DNA of 64,000 nucleotides from Mytilus edulis (taxonomy: Eukaryota > Mollusca > Bivalvia > Mytilida > Mytilidae): NCBI RefSeq assembly GCF_963676685.1, contig NC_092354.1:28800193-28864192 (forward strand). The letters run 5' to 3'. Every line of letters begins with the position of its first letter. Positions within the stretch are counted from its first letter, which is position 1. The notes under the pieces were generated by a model. It was not told where the DNA came from. It saw only the letters and a list, made by a program, of their open reading frames with translations, and did no database searches. This document shows, one piece after another, positions 10,707 to 21,847 of this stretch. A program made the position numbers and the translations under genes.

Positions 10707-11949
10707 ATGCCAAAGACAAAGTAAGTATTTATACTTTTATTTTTTTGGATGTAGTACATTTGTGTCGTTTTTTTTTCTCGGTTTTTTTTTTTATTAATTA
10801 ACAAATACAGTGTAAAGCAACAAGTTACTGTTTTTCTCATACGAATATTAAGATAAATATATGAAACACATAGAATCTTCATCTTTTCTGACACTAGATC
10901 TGGAACGTGTGATTAATTTTAATTGTGTATTGCTCATAGTTTCAACATGACATATCAATGAAAGTAAACCTGACATCATTTAGTCCTGAATATGCATGTA
11001 ATATTTTTCACTGGACATTTGACAAACAACATCAATCGTTTCTATATATTTCCAATTCATGAAATAATTGCCACTGAACGTTTACAGAATAAAGGTTTTA
11101 TGCAGAGGAACAGTATTTATTATGTTTTATAATTAATTGTATTGTAAATGTATTGCAATCTCCAATATATTCTATAACATTTATCTCTCTTAATTTCAGC
11201 AAAAAGAAGGTAGTTACAGCTAGTTACCAAGAAGACAAGCATCTTCGTACCAACACCAAGAATCGCCGCAAGCAGACCTTGTTCATGAAGGCTCAAGAAT
11301 TCAGCACTCTAACAGGCTGCTTTGTATTCATGAAGATTGTAGACAACGATCTACAAAAGTCTTTCGTTCTCAGCACAGATGACTTGTACTCTGCTTATCA
11401 GCTTGGTGGTCTCAAACCACATACTATTGAAGAAAGACTCACCTATACAGATGACAACCAACACCAGTTTGGACTAAACCCAGTGATGCCATCACCCATA
11501 AAGATTACCAAAAGACAGCCAGCCAAACTGCATTTTACCTGGGGGACTTAAACAACTTCCGGTGTTTGTGGACAATACCGTAGTGACGCACCAAGAAGAG
11601 GAAACATCAATGCAATTATCACCACCACCTGTCACTGTTAATGCAACAACACCATCTGATGAACAAGATCCCATAGCCACCATGGACAACGACTTGGTTT
11701 TGAAAGTACTTGATCTTATTGACGATCACCCGAGTTTGTCTGAAACAACCATAGACCTACTAGAGACCATGAGTACCAGTCATTGTTGAAGTTGAAGAAG
11801 TGACAGAAAGCAGTTCCCTAACAACCTGCAGATACTGCAAGACTTCTTATGAAAAAGACAATGCCAACGGTCGCCAGAAGAAATGGGTGCAGTGTGAGGG
11901 TAATTGCAACCAGTGGATGCAGTGCATGTCTGCCCAAGAAACACCCTAG
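10707..11949 (+). pseudogene. MADS/SRF-like box plus zinc-finger-like tail, two frameshifts
   Basis: Exon 1 is 10707-10720 (ATG, MPKT) with donor AAA|GTAAGT; exon 2 starts at 11200 after TTTCAG and joins in frame. Near residues 20-60 the peptide RRKQTLFMKAQEFSTLTG resembles the SRF-type MADS box (family pattern: R-basic-T-F, then KA-ELSTLTG), followed by a hydrophobic strand FVFMKIV as expected. The frame then fails at a G5 run (about 11543-11548) and continues one frame over as LKQLPVFVDNTVVTHQEEE, up to about 11770. A second shift leads to VPVIVEVEEV and a Cys-rich end with CRYCKTSYEK and KWVQCEGNCNQW, which looks like half of a PHD/treble-clef finger, then a stop at 11947-11949. The three pieces clearly belong to one former or mis-sequenced gene of about 400 residues. 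The MADS assignment is by motif only. Alternatives: a transposon-derived DNA-binding protein, or a real gene with assembly indels. Confidence 0.5.
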
Positions 11950-12054
11950 ACCTTCAAAGAAGACCAACACTTGGAGTTGCCCTTGTTCTTAAGTTAAACA
12001 AAAGACATAGTGATATTGACATTTGATATGTACAATTTATTATATACAACTATG

Positions 12055-12345
12055 ATTGATTGTTGGTTGCTTAACGTCCAGTGGCAAATATTTCATGCAT
12101 ATTCAGGACGAGAACAAATTCACAATAAATACAATAGGTAGGTTGATACAATAGAGGCCTTCTGGGATGATGGTCTGGGAAATTTGGACTGCCACTGGAA
12201 AATGAGGGTATATTGGATAGGGACATCAATTTTGCCTTGCAACAGGCCACCTACGGACCCTCAAAAAGTTGTTGCAAGGGTTCTTAATGTGCAAAAAGCG
12301 TGGCACTCTCTTAACACGAGGCATCGGAATTGAAGAGAGGAATAG
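12055..12345 (-). repeat. inverted copy of the 2655-3340 repeat
   Basis: On the plus strand it opens with 'gattgattgttggttgctta', passes 'ggcaaatatttcatgcatat' and 'ttggactgccactgg', and ends at 'cttaacacgaggcatcgga'. It ends about 100 bp past the stop of the MADS-like gene, so the direction relative to that gene is opposite. Confidence 0.75.
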
Positions 12346-13408
12346 CTAATTGAAACTCTCAGATGACAATACAAACATTCATTGTATACTTCAAAAGAAT
12401 AAATGTTATTTCCTTATAAATCGATCAATTTGGAATAAATGTTATTCAAATGTATAATTTTTACCAAGACTACACAATAATGGAAATAGAATCACAGACC
12501 ATCGCTCATTGTGATAACTTCCTATCATTGTTCATCACCTATATTGGGGCAGTATACACATTTAATTTGGTTTATCCCAAGAAAATTGAGAAAACTATGT
12601 AATTTTTTCAGAGTCATGATGGGATTAGTTGATGTAGATACCTGCTTAGACAGGAAACTTTTGAATGTATTGGCTGTGGTGAAAAATAAAAAAAAGAATT
12701 AATATGATGGAATATATCAAGAACTTTTACCATGTAAAAATGATAGATCTTTTTATTTTGTAGATTAGTATATTTTTGTTCTTGTGTGGGTTTTGATATT
12801 GTACACACACCGAAAAATTTGAATGGTTCTTTTGCTGACCATCAGAACTAAAATTTCCCTATGACAATGTGTATACATACTGGTTACATTCCCAAGTTAT
12901 TTCTCAATAAGATGAAACCTAAAGATCATATCTAAGAACAAGTATTGTAAACAAAACTAAATATCTATGAATATTATTGTCTCCCCAAAAGAGGCATGGT
13001 TTGTGAAACAGATGTATTACTTTTGGTGGATTGAAAAGTTTATACATTGTGCATGTTGTGTATATTCAGATAAAATGATTACTATAGATTACTTTTTTTC
13101 ATGGGTATCAATTTTTGTGGTTTTGGTTTGAGAAAACTTGCATATTCATGAATATTTTATTTTTTTTGGGGAAAAGTCTGCACTCATTCCTATAGAAAGT
13201 TTGTAATTTGTTGAACATTAAAATACATGGTGTTCCTGTACCCATGAAATTTGGTCTCCAACGAAAAGTAACATGATTAATGTAATAAATAAGCATGTCC
13301 TCCCCCCTTTTTTATATTTTTTTGTGTACTGTTTGAACTAATGAGCATACTATAAAAAATGCAAAATAAATGCATGACTGATACTATGCATGTTTCTTTT
13401 TTTAATAG
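12346..13408. other. AT-rich intergenic or intronic DNA
   Basis: No supported exon. A pyrimidine tract ending in TTTTTTTAATAG (to 13408) is the acceptor of the next exon, so part of this stretch may be the intron of a gene with a non-coding first exon that I cannot place. Confidence 0.35.
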
Positions 13409-13415
13409 CTAAGGC

Positions 13416-14301
13416 ATGGATGAGATTGTCCTTCCAGCTCAAATGGTCATCTTCCCAATATTGGCAGTAGTATTGTCTGTAATCTTAACACTTATTGTCC
13501 GGCATATAATTGTCAAGTTGAAATACGTTGACAGACTCAGAATACGGGTTTTAGACATTTCAATTAGGTATGTCTTCTGTAAAATATATAATGAATATAT
13601 ATATATTTGAAAAAAGGATTGCACCACTAAAACTTTTTTCAGTGTACATTTCTTTTTCCATACTTTGGAGTTTAATAAATAAAATGTTTTGGATTTTTTT
13701 TAAAATGGTAAATAATGTTACTTTGGTGTTTTTTTCTAAGATCCAAGGTTTTATAAATAATCAAATTCATAGAAATCCAAATTACATTTGATTTAAATAA
13801 TGCAATTGGATATTTGTATTTATCAGACTTTAATTTAAAATGAGGTAGAATTACAAAAAAAGCCTTGCTTGTAAATTTATTAATATTCATTATCATTTAA
13901 GCATGTAAATTTAACACAAGTGTTGCAGTTCTTTTCAGGATGTGCATTTTGTTTTATTACTTCTATTTCATTTTGGTTTTTTGGAATAAGTACTATACAG
14001 TTCTTTTATTTTTGTAGCCTTTTCAAGAAGTGAATTTATATATACTAGCTCATTATTTTATACTTTTAGCATGTTTAAACGTCTTCAGAAACATGGGCAA
14101 ATTCACAAAATTACAAAAAGGCGAGACATATCTCTGTTAACAGTTCATATACAATTAGAAGAGTACAGCAAATGCAAGAGAGAGGCGAGAGACATCAAAG
14201 GGACATCCAAACTCATAAGCAAAAAAATAAACTTACAATGCCATGGCAAAAAAATGAAAAGAAAAAAAAAGACAAACAACAGTATACAAAATACAACATA
14301 G
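13416..14301 (+). CDS. small single-pass membrane protein gene, repeat in last exon
   Basis: Exon A runs from an acceptor at 13408 with ATG at 13416 to donor ATTAG|GTATGT after 13567. Exon B begins at 14070 (TTTTAG|C), and the phase-2 junction makes a Ser codon and keeps the frame. Residues 9-35 (VIFPILAVVLSVILTLIV) form one strong membrane segment with an uncharged N-terminus and a basic, probably cytoplasmic, continuation (KLKYVDRLRIR, FKRLQKHGQIHKITKRR). The frame then reads straight into a dispersed repeat (14183-14330) and stops at 14299-14301, giving about 127 residues with a Lys-rich tail of repeat origin. Either the exon originally had another end that the repeat replaced, or the repeat supplied the terminus. 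I do not recognise the family. Confidence 0.5.
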
Positions 14302-14330
14302 ACATGCAACTTGAAACAGAAATGCACTGT
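14183..14330 (+). repeat. partial 'gggacgaaagataccaaaggga' family element inserted in exon
   Basis: The stretch 'gagacatcaaagggacat', 'ccaaactcataagcaaaa', 'caatgccatggc', 'agacaaacaac', 'acaacatagac' follows the order seen at 62548-62740. It begins inside an open exon, which makes this an exonised or gene-breaking insertion. Confidence 0.55.
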
Positions 14331-14481
14331 TTGTCAAAATGATAATGTCTGTGTACAATGTTTTCATGATGTATAAAACATGTAAAATCCCTGAGGGTAG
14401 AAACATTTAAAATAATCATGCAAAAAATAGTAGGTAACAAAGTTATCATTAAAATAGTTTAGATGTTTGGGTAAATTTCAG

Positions 14482-15071
14482 GACACACAACAACAATGAT
14501 AGAAGGAGACCGTAGAAATAGCTGCAGCTCTGGGAACGAGGCAGACATGTTTGGAGTACAGCTTATGAAGGACAAAGTAGAGGCTATGGCCTATAAAAAA
14601 AACCCAAACCTGGGACTCTCAGCAAATACCAAACTGAGGACAGATTAATAAAAACAGAGAAAATGAAAAAGACTAGACTGATAAAAGAGCTCACAAGAAT
14701 TGGTGGAAAGTTACAAACACATGATAAAGAACACGTGGAGTGTCTTTTTATTATTAAGAATAATGCTACAAACAGGTTTAAATATGAGGGCTTTGGAGAT
14801 GTGTGTGACAATTTTTAGAATGGCTTGCCATTAAAAAAAAAAATCAAAGTGCCGGAAATATACTTTTCCAGAACAGGGTTCATTTTCTAAACACAAATGA
14901 AGTAGACAACGAAATTGAACAGCTGACCCCAAATAAGTATTCATTTGGGTTTATTGCCGAACAAAATCAACCAACAACATCTAGCAGTAGCAACATGATT
15001 CTCTGTGAGTTGCAGAAGAAAAGAATCAATGCCATGGAAATAAAGGATTCGGAAACTGTAAACATTAAAAG
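14482..15071 (+). pseudogene. coding exon(s) of an unrecognised gene with two homopolymer frameshifts
   Basis: After an acceptor (AATTTCAG, to 14481) an open frame reads MIEGDRRNSCSSGNEADMFG, then VQLMKDKVEAMAYKK. It breaks at an A8 run (about 14595-14602) and goes on in another frame as KPKPGTLSKYQTEDRLIK, a Lys-rich helix, then LTRIGGKLQTHDKEHVECLF and FKYEGFGDVCDNF. A second break at a T5 run (about 14811-14815) restores WLAIKKKNQSAGNILFQN through LTPNKYSFGFIAEQNQP to donor AAAG|GTGAGA at 15071. One base at each run would give a continuous exon of about 195 codons. No family recognised. It could be the continuation of the membrane-protein gene just upstream: it needs one base from the previous exon. 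Confidence 0.5.
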
Positions 15072-15304
15072 GTGAGATCTTTCACAAGTATTGGATGTGT
15101 AAATTTGTACTAAGTACATAATGATATGTAGCAGTCATATTCTTTTTTAAACGGAAGCTTAAATTTCATTAAGATTCTAGATATTTTTAACCAGTGTGTA
15201 AATGTTTGATATTATCTTTCTTTGTATGAAGTGTGATATGCTAATGTTATTTTGTAATATTTACAGAAAGAGGGAACTGGGACCTCTTTATCATAAAGAA
15301 AATT

Positions 15305-15480
15305 GATAATATTAATTATAAAAAAGAAGATGTGGTATGATTGCCAATGAGACAACTGTCCACTAGAGACAAAAATGACAGACATTAACAACTTTCGATC
15401 ACTGTATAGTCTTCAACAATGAGCTAAGCCTATACCACATAGTCAAGCTTTAAAAGTCCGTGATATGACAATGTAAACAA
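15305..15480 (+). repeat. 'gatgtggtatgattgccaat' dispersed repeat
   Basis: Matches 39045-39300 in the order 'agaagatgtggt', 'gattgccaatgagacaac', 'tctagagaca/tccaaataac', 'ttcaaca..gagc', 'aattcaaacgagaaaac'. Confidence 0.7.
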
Positions 15481-15824
15481 TTCAAACGAGAAAACTAAAT
15501 TGAAAGTTGTTCCAGATTTTATTAATAATGTCAAGATCTTTTGTAAAAGCTTATTAAAACTTGAAACCTACTGAGGACTGTTCAAGCAAAACATACATGG
15601 GACACTGACAGGGGAAGGTAAAATAAATGAAAAGGTACATACTATTAATTTGATCTTGGTCAAAGGATAAATACAGCTTCTGTACTTTAAAAACATAGCT
15701 TGTGTTTCGGTAAATTGAAAACATGGTATATGTAAAGAAACTCCACACGATTTATAAGAAAGTAATTATTTTCAAGATCACAGACTGAACTAATGACTTG
15801 TAAATAGTAAACACACAAAAATTC

Positions 15825-16010
15825 TGAATTACGAGGACATTTCAAAAAGGAAAGTCCCAAATCAAATGGCAAAATCAATAGTTCAAACACATCAAACGAA
15901 TGGATAACAACTGTCATATTCCTGACTTGGTACAGGCATTTTCTTGTGTAGAAATGGTGGATTGAACCTGGTTTTATAGCTAGCTAAACCTCTCACTTGT
16001 ATGACAGTCG
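15825..16010 (+). repeat. dispersed repeat ('aaagtcccaaatca' family), copy B
   Basis: Sister of 9838-10040, with the same ends and only scattered differences ('tcaaatggcaaaatcaatag' here). Confidence 0.7.
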
Positions 16011-16374
16011 CATCAAATTCCATTACATTGTCAACGATGTGTGAACAAAACAAACAGACACAATAAGTAAAAATGTTGAAAACAGGGGTACATCAGTCAA
16101 CATTGTGTTATCATCTTAATCACTATAAAAAAAAATGTAACGAAGAAGCACAAAAAAGGCAGACATCAAATTTAACATCCTCATTTTGCTTATATTATAC
16201 GATTATATTTATCTATGTAAAATCTACCCACGAAGAATGGAAGAATTTCAGTACTGGTGTAAATGAGCGCATTGGAAATTCGCACAGGTAGATATAAAAT
16301 AATTTTGTCGTTCAAAGTATGACGCATACATAAATGCAGAGTCACGTAAAGCGTAAAGTAGATATAACAAAAAT
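16011..16374. other. left flank of the transposon pair, no feature
   Basis: No gene-like frame. Homology between the two transposon copies starts at 16375 ('acagaactaattttaac'), so this sequence is unique flank. It shows no trace of the decamer-rich terminal repeat found at the left end of the second copy. Confidence 0.5.
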
Positions 16375-16773
16375 ACAGAACTAATTTTAACTCACATGTA
16401 TGTGGAAATTACTGGTAGGGTAGGATGCCTAACTTATAGAATAGAAAAATAGAAAATATTTTTTTTATTCACCAAATAAGGGCCCCTAGAAGGGCATATA
16501 GCATACAAACAATAACATATGCAATACACAGACAATAGATATTTAATATGAGTAATAAAATAATACTACAGGAAACACTAAACAAAATAATAGCAATATA
16601 CTAGTACTATTATAATTCAATTAATACTAGTGTTGACATTGACTTATGTGCTGCAGGTTTATTAGTGTATTTTACCTATAAAAAGAAAAACAAGAAGTAT
16701 AAGTAGGTAGTACTGAGAAATATTTACACATATAAATACATTAAATTACACACAGTTTGTTTTTTTAATAAAT

Positions 16774-18901
16774 TTACTGCACGCGTTGCCGTTTTAGCGT
16801 AGTTGTCCTATCAGCCAGTTTCCTTTTCCTCTGACCTTTCTTCTTTCCTTTCGACCTAGCTTCATTGACCACTCGTCTGCCATCTGTTGACTTAACCAAT
16901 TTGGTCTTCATACGGTATCGGCGGAACCTGGCAAAATATTTGTACCTTTCCATTAAAGTTTTGTTTGCCCAAACATGCCTGTCAATCTTAAAATGTTCGT
17001 GTGTGCTCGCAAGCGTATAAGGTCCTCTCCCGATCACTGCTCTCCGTAAATCTTTATAGTTTGCCTCTACCATGTCTGTCATCTTTATCACAAAGTCAAC
17101 TAATGACTGAGGCTTCCAATCAACAGCTATCTTCAGAACATGATTGTACGATTCACTATTATTGTTAGTCCACTCTCTTTCAATTCTTCCCGCATTTTGT
17201 GGCTCATATATTTTCCCTTTAAGGACTGGCTTCAAAACCGTTGAAAAGTAGCCTTTCAATGATGGAAATTTCTCCTTGCAGAATTCTTCGACTTCTTCAC
17301 ACTTTTCTTCAAAAACGGCACTATCGTCTGCATTAGATATGCCATTTCTTCCAAAAATGCGTTGCTCGATATCTAATCTCTCCTTTCTGTGCATCCCAAC
17401 TCCATTTTTCATCTTTTCTGAAAGGTTTAGTTTCAAATGCCGTGTACATAATACATGAGTTGCTTCTGGAAAACTTTTGACAATGGCTTTAACTAAAGAT
17501 CCTTCTTGATCGGAACCAATGACCAATTCCGAGGTGTCCACATCCGCGAGTTTGGTCTTAAGATGCGAGAAAAATATACTATACGTATCAAAATGCGAAC
17601 AGTCGTGTAAAAACATGGGTCCGACAAATAAAGGCGGTTCTCCTGTTTCAATCTTTGTGACAGAAAGTTGTTTGAAAACAGATGGTGTCACATGAATGTC
17701 ACAAATGTTAAATGTTTTGTCGAAACCCAAAAGAGTTTGTCCACTGCAGCACAAGTTCACAACGTCCTTCATCATTTCTTCCGTATACAGGATAACGCAC
17801 GGTGTTTTACCTGGAGAATGAGCCACATGCTTAATTAAACTGTGTCCTTTCTGCATCATATTTTCTATAGTTTGTATGTTATCTGCCATATTTCCACGGT
17901 TTCCTGTTACGCCAGTTATATTCCGAATTTCTTTCTTCTTATCGCGGTATTTTTTGTCACGAATCTGTCTTGGTGCCGAAGGCCCGGTTGCTTCATCACT
18001 ACAGTTGATTAACAATTTATTATATGCATTTTTTGGACGCATGGTTTTCACAAGTTCTCCCATTTCTTCAAATAACAGTGCTGGAGTTCGAACGAATTCA
18101 CTTCCTTTCTTTGAATTGCCATGAGCAGAAAAACCGGGGTGTTTGCCTTTATATTCCACGACAGCCGCATTGAAGTTGATATCAAATGAAGGAGGTGCTT
18201 TTCCGACCCATGTTACTCTTTTCTTGTATGACTGTTGCTTAAGAGTGGAGTAGCTACGACTGATTTCCACGATTTTTTCATCGGCGGGCTGAGGATCCAC
18301 TGGAATGAATTCTTTCTTCTTGTTTATTTGCTTTTCAGTACAAAATATACCCTGTCTACATACAACAGCTTTTAGCTTACCATCATCTTGAACAACATAT
18401 GTCTTAGGTGTTGACCCAGATGAACTAATCCAGACCCCACAGTCATCGGAAAATTCACTACGTAAGTTATTAACTCGTCTTGCAATGTTTCTGGAGTTGT
18501 CAATTGTAAAACATACGTTGTCTTTCTTTCCTTCTGGGATACCATGTCTAACATCTTTTGATTTCAGTTTATTTAAAAGTTCCTCTAAATTTAAAAACTC
18601 TCCGTATCTTAATTGTTCTTCTGGTTGAAACATACAAGAATTTGATACTTCATCGAGAGAATCGTCTTTTTCGGCGTCATCTGAACTGTCATTGTCTTCA
18701 TTCTCCAGGTTTTCTTTTGCCTCATCTGACCCATTGCTCCTTTGGTTATGAAAGAAACTAAAATTGTCTGACAAAACTGATTGATCAAGGGAACTGTTGT
18801 GCGTATTGCTACTGCTTTCATCTGGATCACTTTCACCAAATATATCCGTAACAGTTCTTTCTGCAGATTCACCAGTTTCGTCTGCAGTCTTTGGTTTTAT
18901 G
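16774..18901 (-). CDS. MULE-type transposase exon (exon 3), copy 1
   Basis: This exon follows a TTTTTTTTACAG acceptor and encodes the last 708 residues of the predicted 1094-residue protein. Order: an acidic Ser/Asp/Glu-rich stretch (residues about 400-475 of the joined protein), a mixed region with Lys-rich patches, the catalytic core, and a very basic tail (GKKKGQRKRKL) that is a likely nuclear signal. The core has the MULE family marks: first Asp in LLGFDKTFN (D780), second Asp in ELVIGSDQEG (D850), the C-x-x-H in VLCTRHL just after it, and a Glu in TNNNSESYN (E969), matching the D-D-E layout of Mutator-like transposases. The enzyme would cut and join transposon ends in the nucleus. The frame also opens 5 codons upstream of the splice site with an in-frame Met, so an internal start is formally possible, but the phase-2 junction to exon 2 fits exactly. 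No internal stops. Confidence 0.85.
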
Positions 18902-19442
18902 CTGTAAAAAAAATACATGTCTTAATAGAATAAGAAAAGAATGAACCAACGCGCCATATGGTATCATAAAACACAGATGACACATCACGAACAAGTATAC
19001 TACTAGTATTTAAAATTGAACAATATATATTCACTTGATGAACAACTAAATAGCTAGAAATTGTATTTTATTATGGTGTAAAAGCGGCATCACCCTTAAA
19101 CGGTAAAGGTAACGCCACATAAATCAAAGGCTGTTTTATGTGGTAATGAGTATTGAATACATAAATTTCATAACACGGACGTACAAACCGACAAGGGTAA
19201 AAAATAATGGCCCTTTCGCTACGGGGAGCCATACAAACGAATCTTATAATTCTTTATTTTTTATAATGCAACCTTGAAATTACTAGTTATCACAAATTAA
19301 ATCGTGTTACTATGTGCATGCAGTGTGTGACGTTGTCGTGAGAAGCAAGATCATGTGATGTAATGAATGTTGAAATTTACTGAGTGATACCCTTTGATAT
19401 TGCAATGTCATTTTTTACATTGAATAAGTATTTATATCATAC

Positions 19443-20318
19443 CTTTCATTGTTGTATGTAGCATCAGTACTGTCGACAGTATCACTGTGTTTGTTGTGCT
19501 GTTGGCTGCTGTTGTCTCTGTTGTGGGGGTCTATGCTTGTCTCGTAGTCTTGGTTAGTGCCTTCTTTGTTGCATTTGTTGTTTTTTGCATTTCTTTGGTT
19601 GCTTGTATGGTCCTGATCACTACTGTCGTCCAGATCCACGAACTGTGAAGTCGGTGTATGTAATCTCAAAAGAGGTACACAGTGGTTTGGATCAAACACT
19701 GCGAATGGTTGTGGTCTTACTTTCATAGTCCACATTATTGTTACTGCAGCCTCTTCACTTTCATTAACAGTTCTCCCAACTATTTTTCTGTGATATGGCT
19801 CTGTATGGTAGTTTGAAGATACCAAAGGTGGATAATATGATTGAAGTGGCTTGTTTATAACAGCACTCAACCCATACATATGTTGCATGTCGGAATATGC
19901 TCCTATGACTATGGCATTCCTGACAAGCTGTTCATATGGACTGGTTACTACACGGTTATCCCTAATCCTGTCGGTGTACCCTTTAGATGAGGTATCGTAT
20001 TGCTGTTTATTGCTTATGATTTCCAATGCAGTCAGGAGTCTGAGGTGATGATGGTAAATTTGCGTTCCAAAAAGTCCAGTTGATACAGAGCGATAAAGAC
20101 AGTTGCCGTCGCCTATAGTTTCTATTGGTGTTCTGGTTTCCAATACCGCTGGCGCAAAACCGCGTAAAATATTTGCAGAGACTTCATCGACATTTTCCAG
20201 ACAAATTTGATTGGATTGTTCCGGTAGTTTGATATCGTACGTCTTCAATAAAAGTGATTCAGATGTAGCAGTATTGGTTATTTGTGAGGTGTTTCCATCT
20301 TTCAATGTAGATTCTAAC
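19443..20318 (-). CDS. OTU-type cysteine protease exon (exon 2), copy 1
   Basis: A 292-codon exon between acceptor TTTCAG (right of 20318) and donor GAAAG|GTATGA (left of 19443). It shows the OTU signature: GDGNCLYRSVS with Asp and Cys (D164 and C167 of the joined protein), a hydrophobic helix HLRLLTALEI, and a late His in FDPNHCVPL (H306), so the catalytic D-C-H set appears complete. Family knowledge: OTU enzymes cleave ubiquitin or ubiquitin-like chains. Whether this copy is a protease is inferred. The GDGNC-LYRS-LFGT-HL-LR-TALE order also recalls vertnin-like proteins (from memory, unchecked). After the domain comes a polar Asn/Asp/Ser/His-rich linker (DDSSDQDHTSNQRNAKNN and on) leading to the transposase. 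The upstream part of the open frame (20319-20530) is intron: the exact phase match at both borders argues for this. Confidence 0.8.
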
Positions 20319-21566
20319 CTGAAATATGCCCAAAAATTAACATCAGCACAAATTAGTATCAATTTTCTCGTCCTTTTTATATATACTTGAACTTGAAAAG
20401 TGAGATAATTAACGGTCTCGAAATGCGGTAATATGATTGATTGTTGGTTGCTTAACGTCCAGTGGCAAATATTTTTTGCAAATTCAGGACATTTTATACT
20501 TGTTTTATAATTTATACATATATAATTCATGTAGAACGAAATGCGGTAATATCATTCATTTTCTTCTTTTTTTTTTTTTTTATCAAAAAGACATACCTTC
20601 ATCAGTGACATATTATATGTTTCTGTTAAATGTACATGTATTACCTTATAATATAGCAAGATAAAATTTTCATTGTCGATATACAAGTGAATAAGAAATA
20701 TTAATTTATGACTGTCAAACAATTGTTCTACATGAATTAAATTTTATAAATTATAAAACATGCACTGTTTTGTTCAATCTCGGTCGCTAATTTAATTAGT
20801 TGGAACATTTCAACAATTCCTTATAAAGTTTTTCGAATGAGTATATATATTATATGCATATCACGTAAAATAGAAAATATCATATAAAACATGAAGGAAA
20901 TTTAACAGTAATTATTGAATAAATACTAATAAGTTTGAGTACTTTGTTCTATTTGTTTGCCTTTGTTTGTGTTGTGTGTGTGTGTGAGTGTGTTACATTT
21001 TAAATTAATACACATTAATTATGACTTTGACACGTTAAACTTGTCTATGGTTTGAAATCGTAAAAAAAAGGTCCCGTTATCTTCATGAACAAGCTTATCT
21101 ATAATAGATACATGTAGCGCAGGCAAATATTTATCACCATCGGACATCGTTTCGCTAATCTACATATATAAGTGGTTTATTAGATAAAATAAATAGAAAT
21201 CAACAGGCCATTAATTTTTTCACACCCTTTATCTATACGCTTATTATAAGGTAAACAATTATTAATTATACCGAGAGCGGGTGCGCTTTTCATTTATCTA
21301 TATTTCCTATGAAAGACGAAACGAACAGACTATAAAAAAAATAATAATTGGGACATCTATACTAATTTAGTATCATAATCCGATATAATAATGATGTCAT
21401 TTCTTTTTATTAAAAAATCTTCTTTTATTCCCATGTAGCCCTTTGTTTTTACGAATTAAGAAATTGAAACTAAACAAGAATCTCGTAAAGTTTGGCAAGT
21501 TTAACATGTAGCAGGACTTGAAATTTTCGTCCAATATTTTTATAATTCTATTTTCTAAATATTTAC

Positions 21567-21847
21567 CTTAACAAGGACTGCTGGCAGTCAAAACTTTCCT
21601 GATCAAAACAGCAAAATTTGCAGTAAAATTTCAGTCCTCTCGTTGCCCATTGTTTTGTTAATTCTGATGACATTCCTTTGCCGACACAGCCACTGTGCAC
21701 CCATTTTCCACACCCAAAGCAGAGGACGGATTCTGTGCATTCACAATCCTTACTACAGATACAGCAAGGGTACTGTTTTCGATATCGAGATTTACAACTA
21801 CGTGCTCTCACCATTTTTTGTAATTTTGAAAAAAAGTGAGGAAACAA
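21567..21847 (-). CDS. PHD-finger exon (exon 1) of the transposon gene, copy 1
   Basis: It starts with Met at 21847 (a second Met, MVRARSCKS, follows 11 codons on and is an equally good start) and ends at donor TTAAG|GTAAAT. Spacing of Cys/His fits a C4HC3 PHD-type zinc finger: C28-x2-C31, C43-x2-C46, H51-x2-C54, C76-x2-C79, with the typical Trp in GKWVHSGC. A basic patch (RARSCKSRYRK) precedes the finger. PHD fingers usually read histone tails or bind other proteins, so a targeting role for the transposase is possible (inference). The exon ends in phase 2, and with the first base of exon 2 makes the Arg codon that continues into LESTLKDG. Confidence 0.8.

Noticed and set aside
17276..18761. 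Plus-strand ORFs opposite the transposase exon (also at 23575-25060)
   Set aside because: Antisense shadows of a strongly coding minus-strand exon; no splice sites or domains.
20319..20530. N-terminal 71 codons upstream of the OTU exon as coding sequence
   Set aside because: An AG acceptor with exact phase lies at 20319; the upstream part is intron, rich in hydrophobic and basic residues without similarity.
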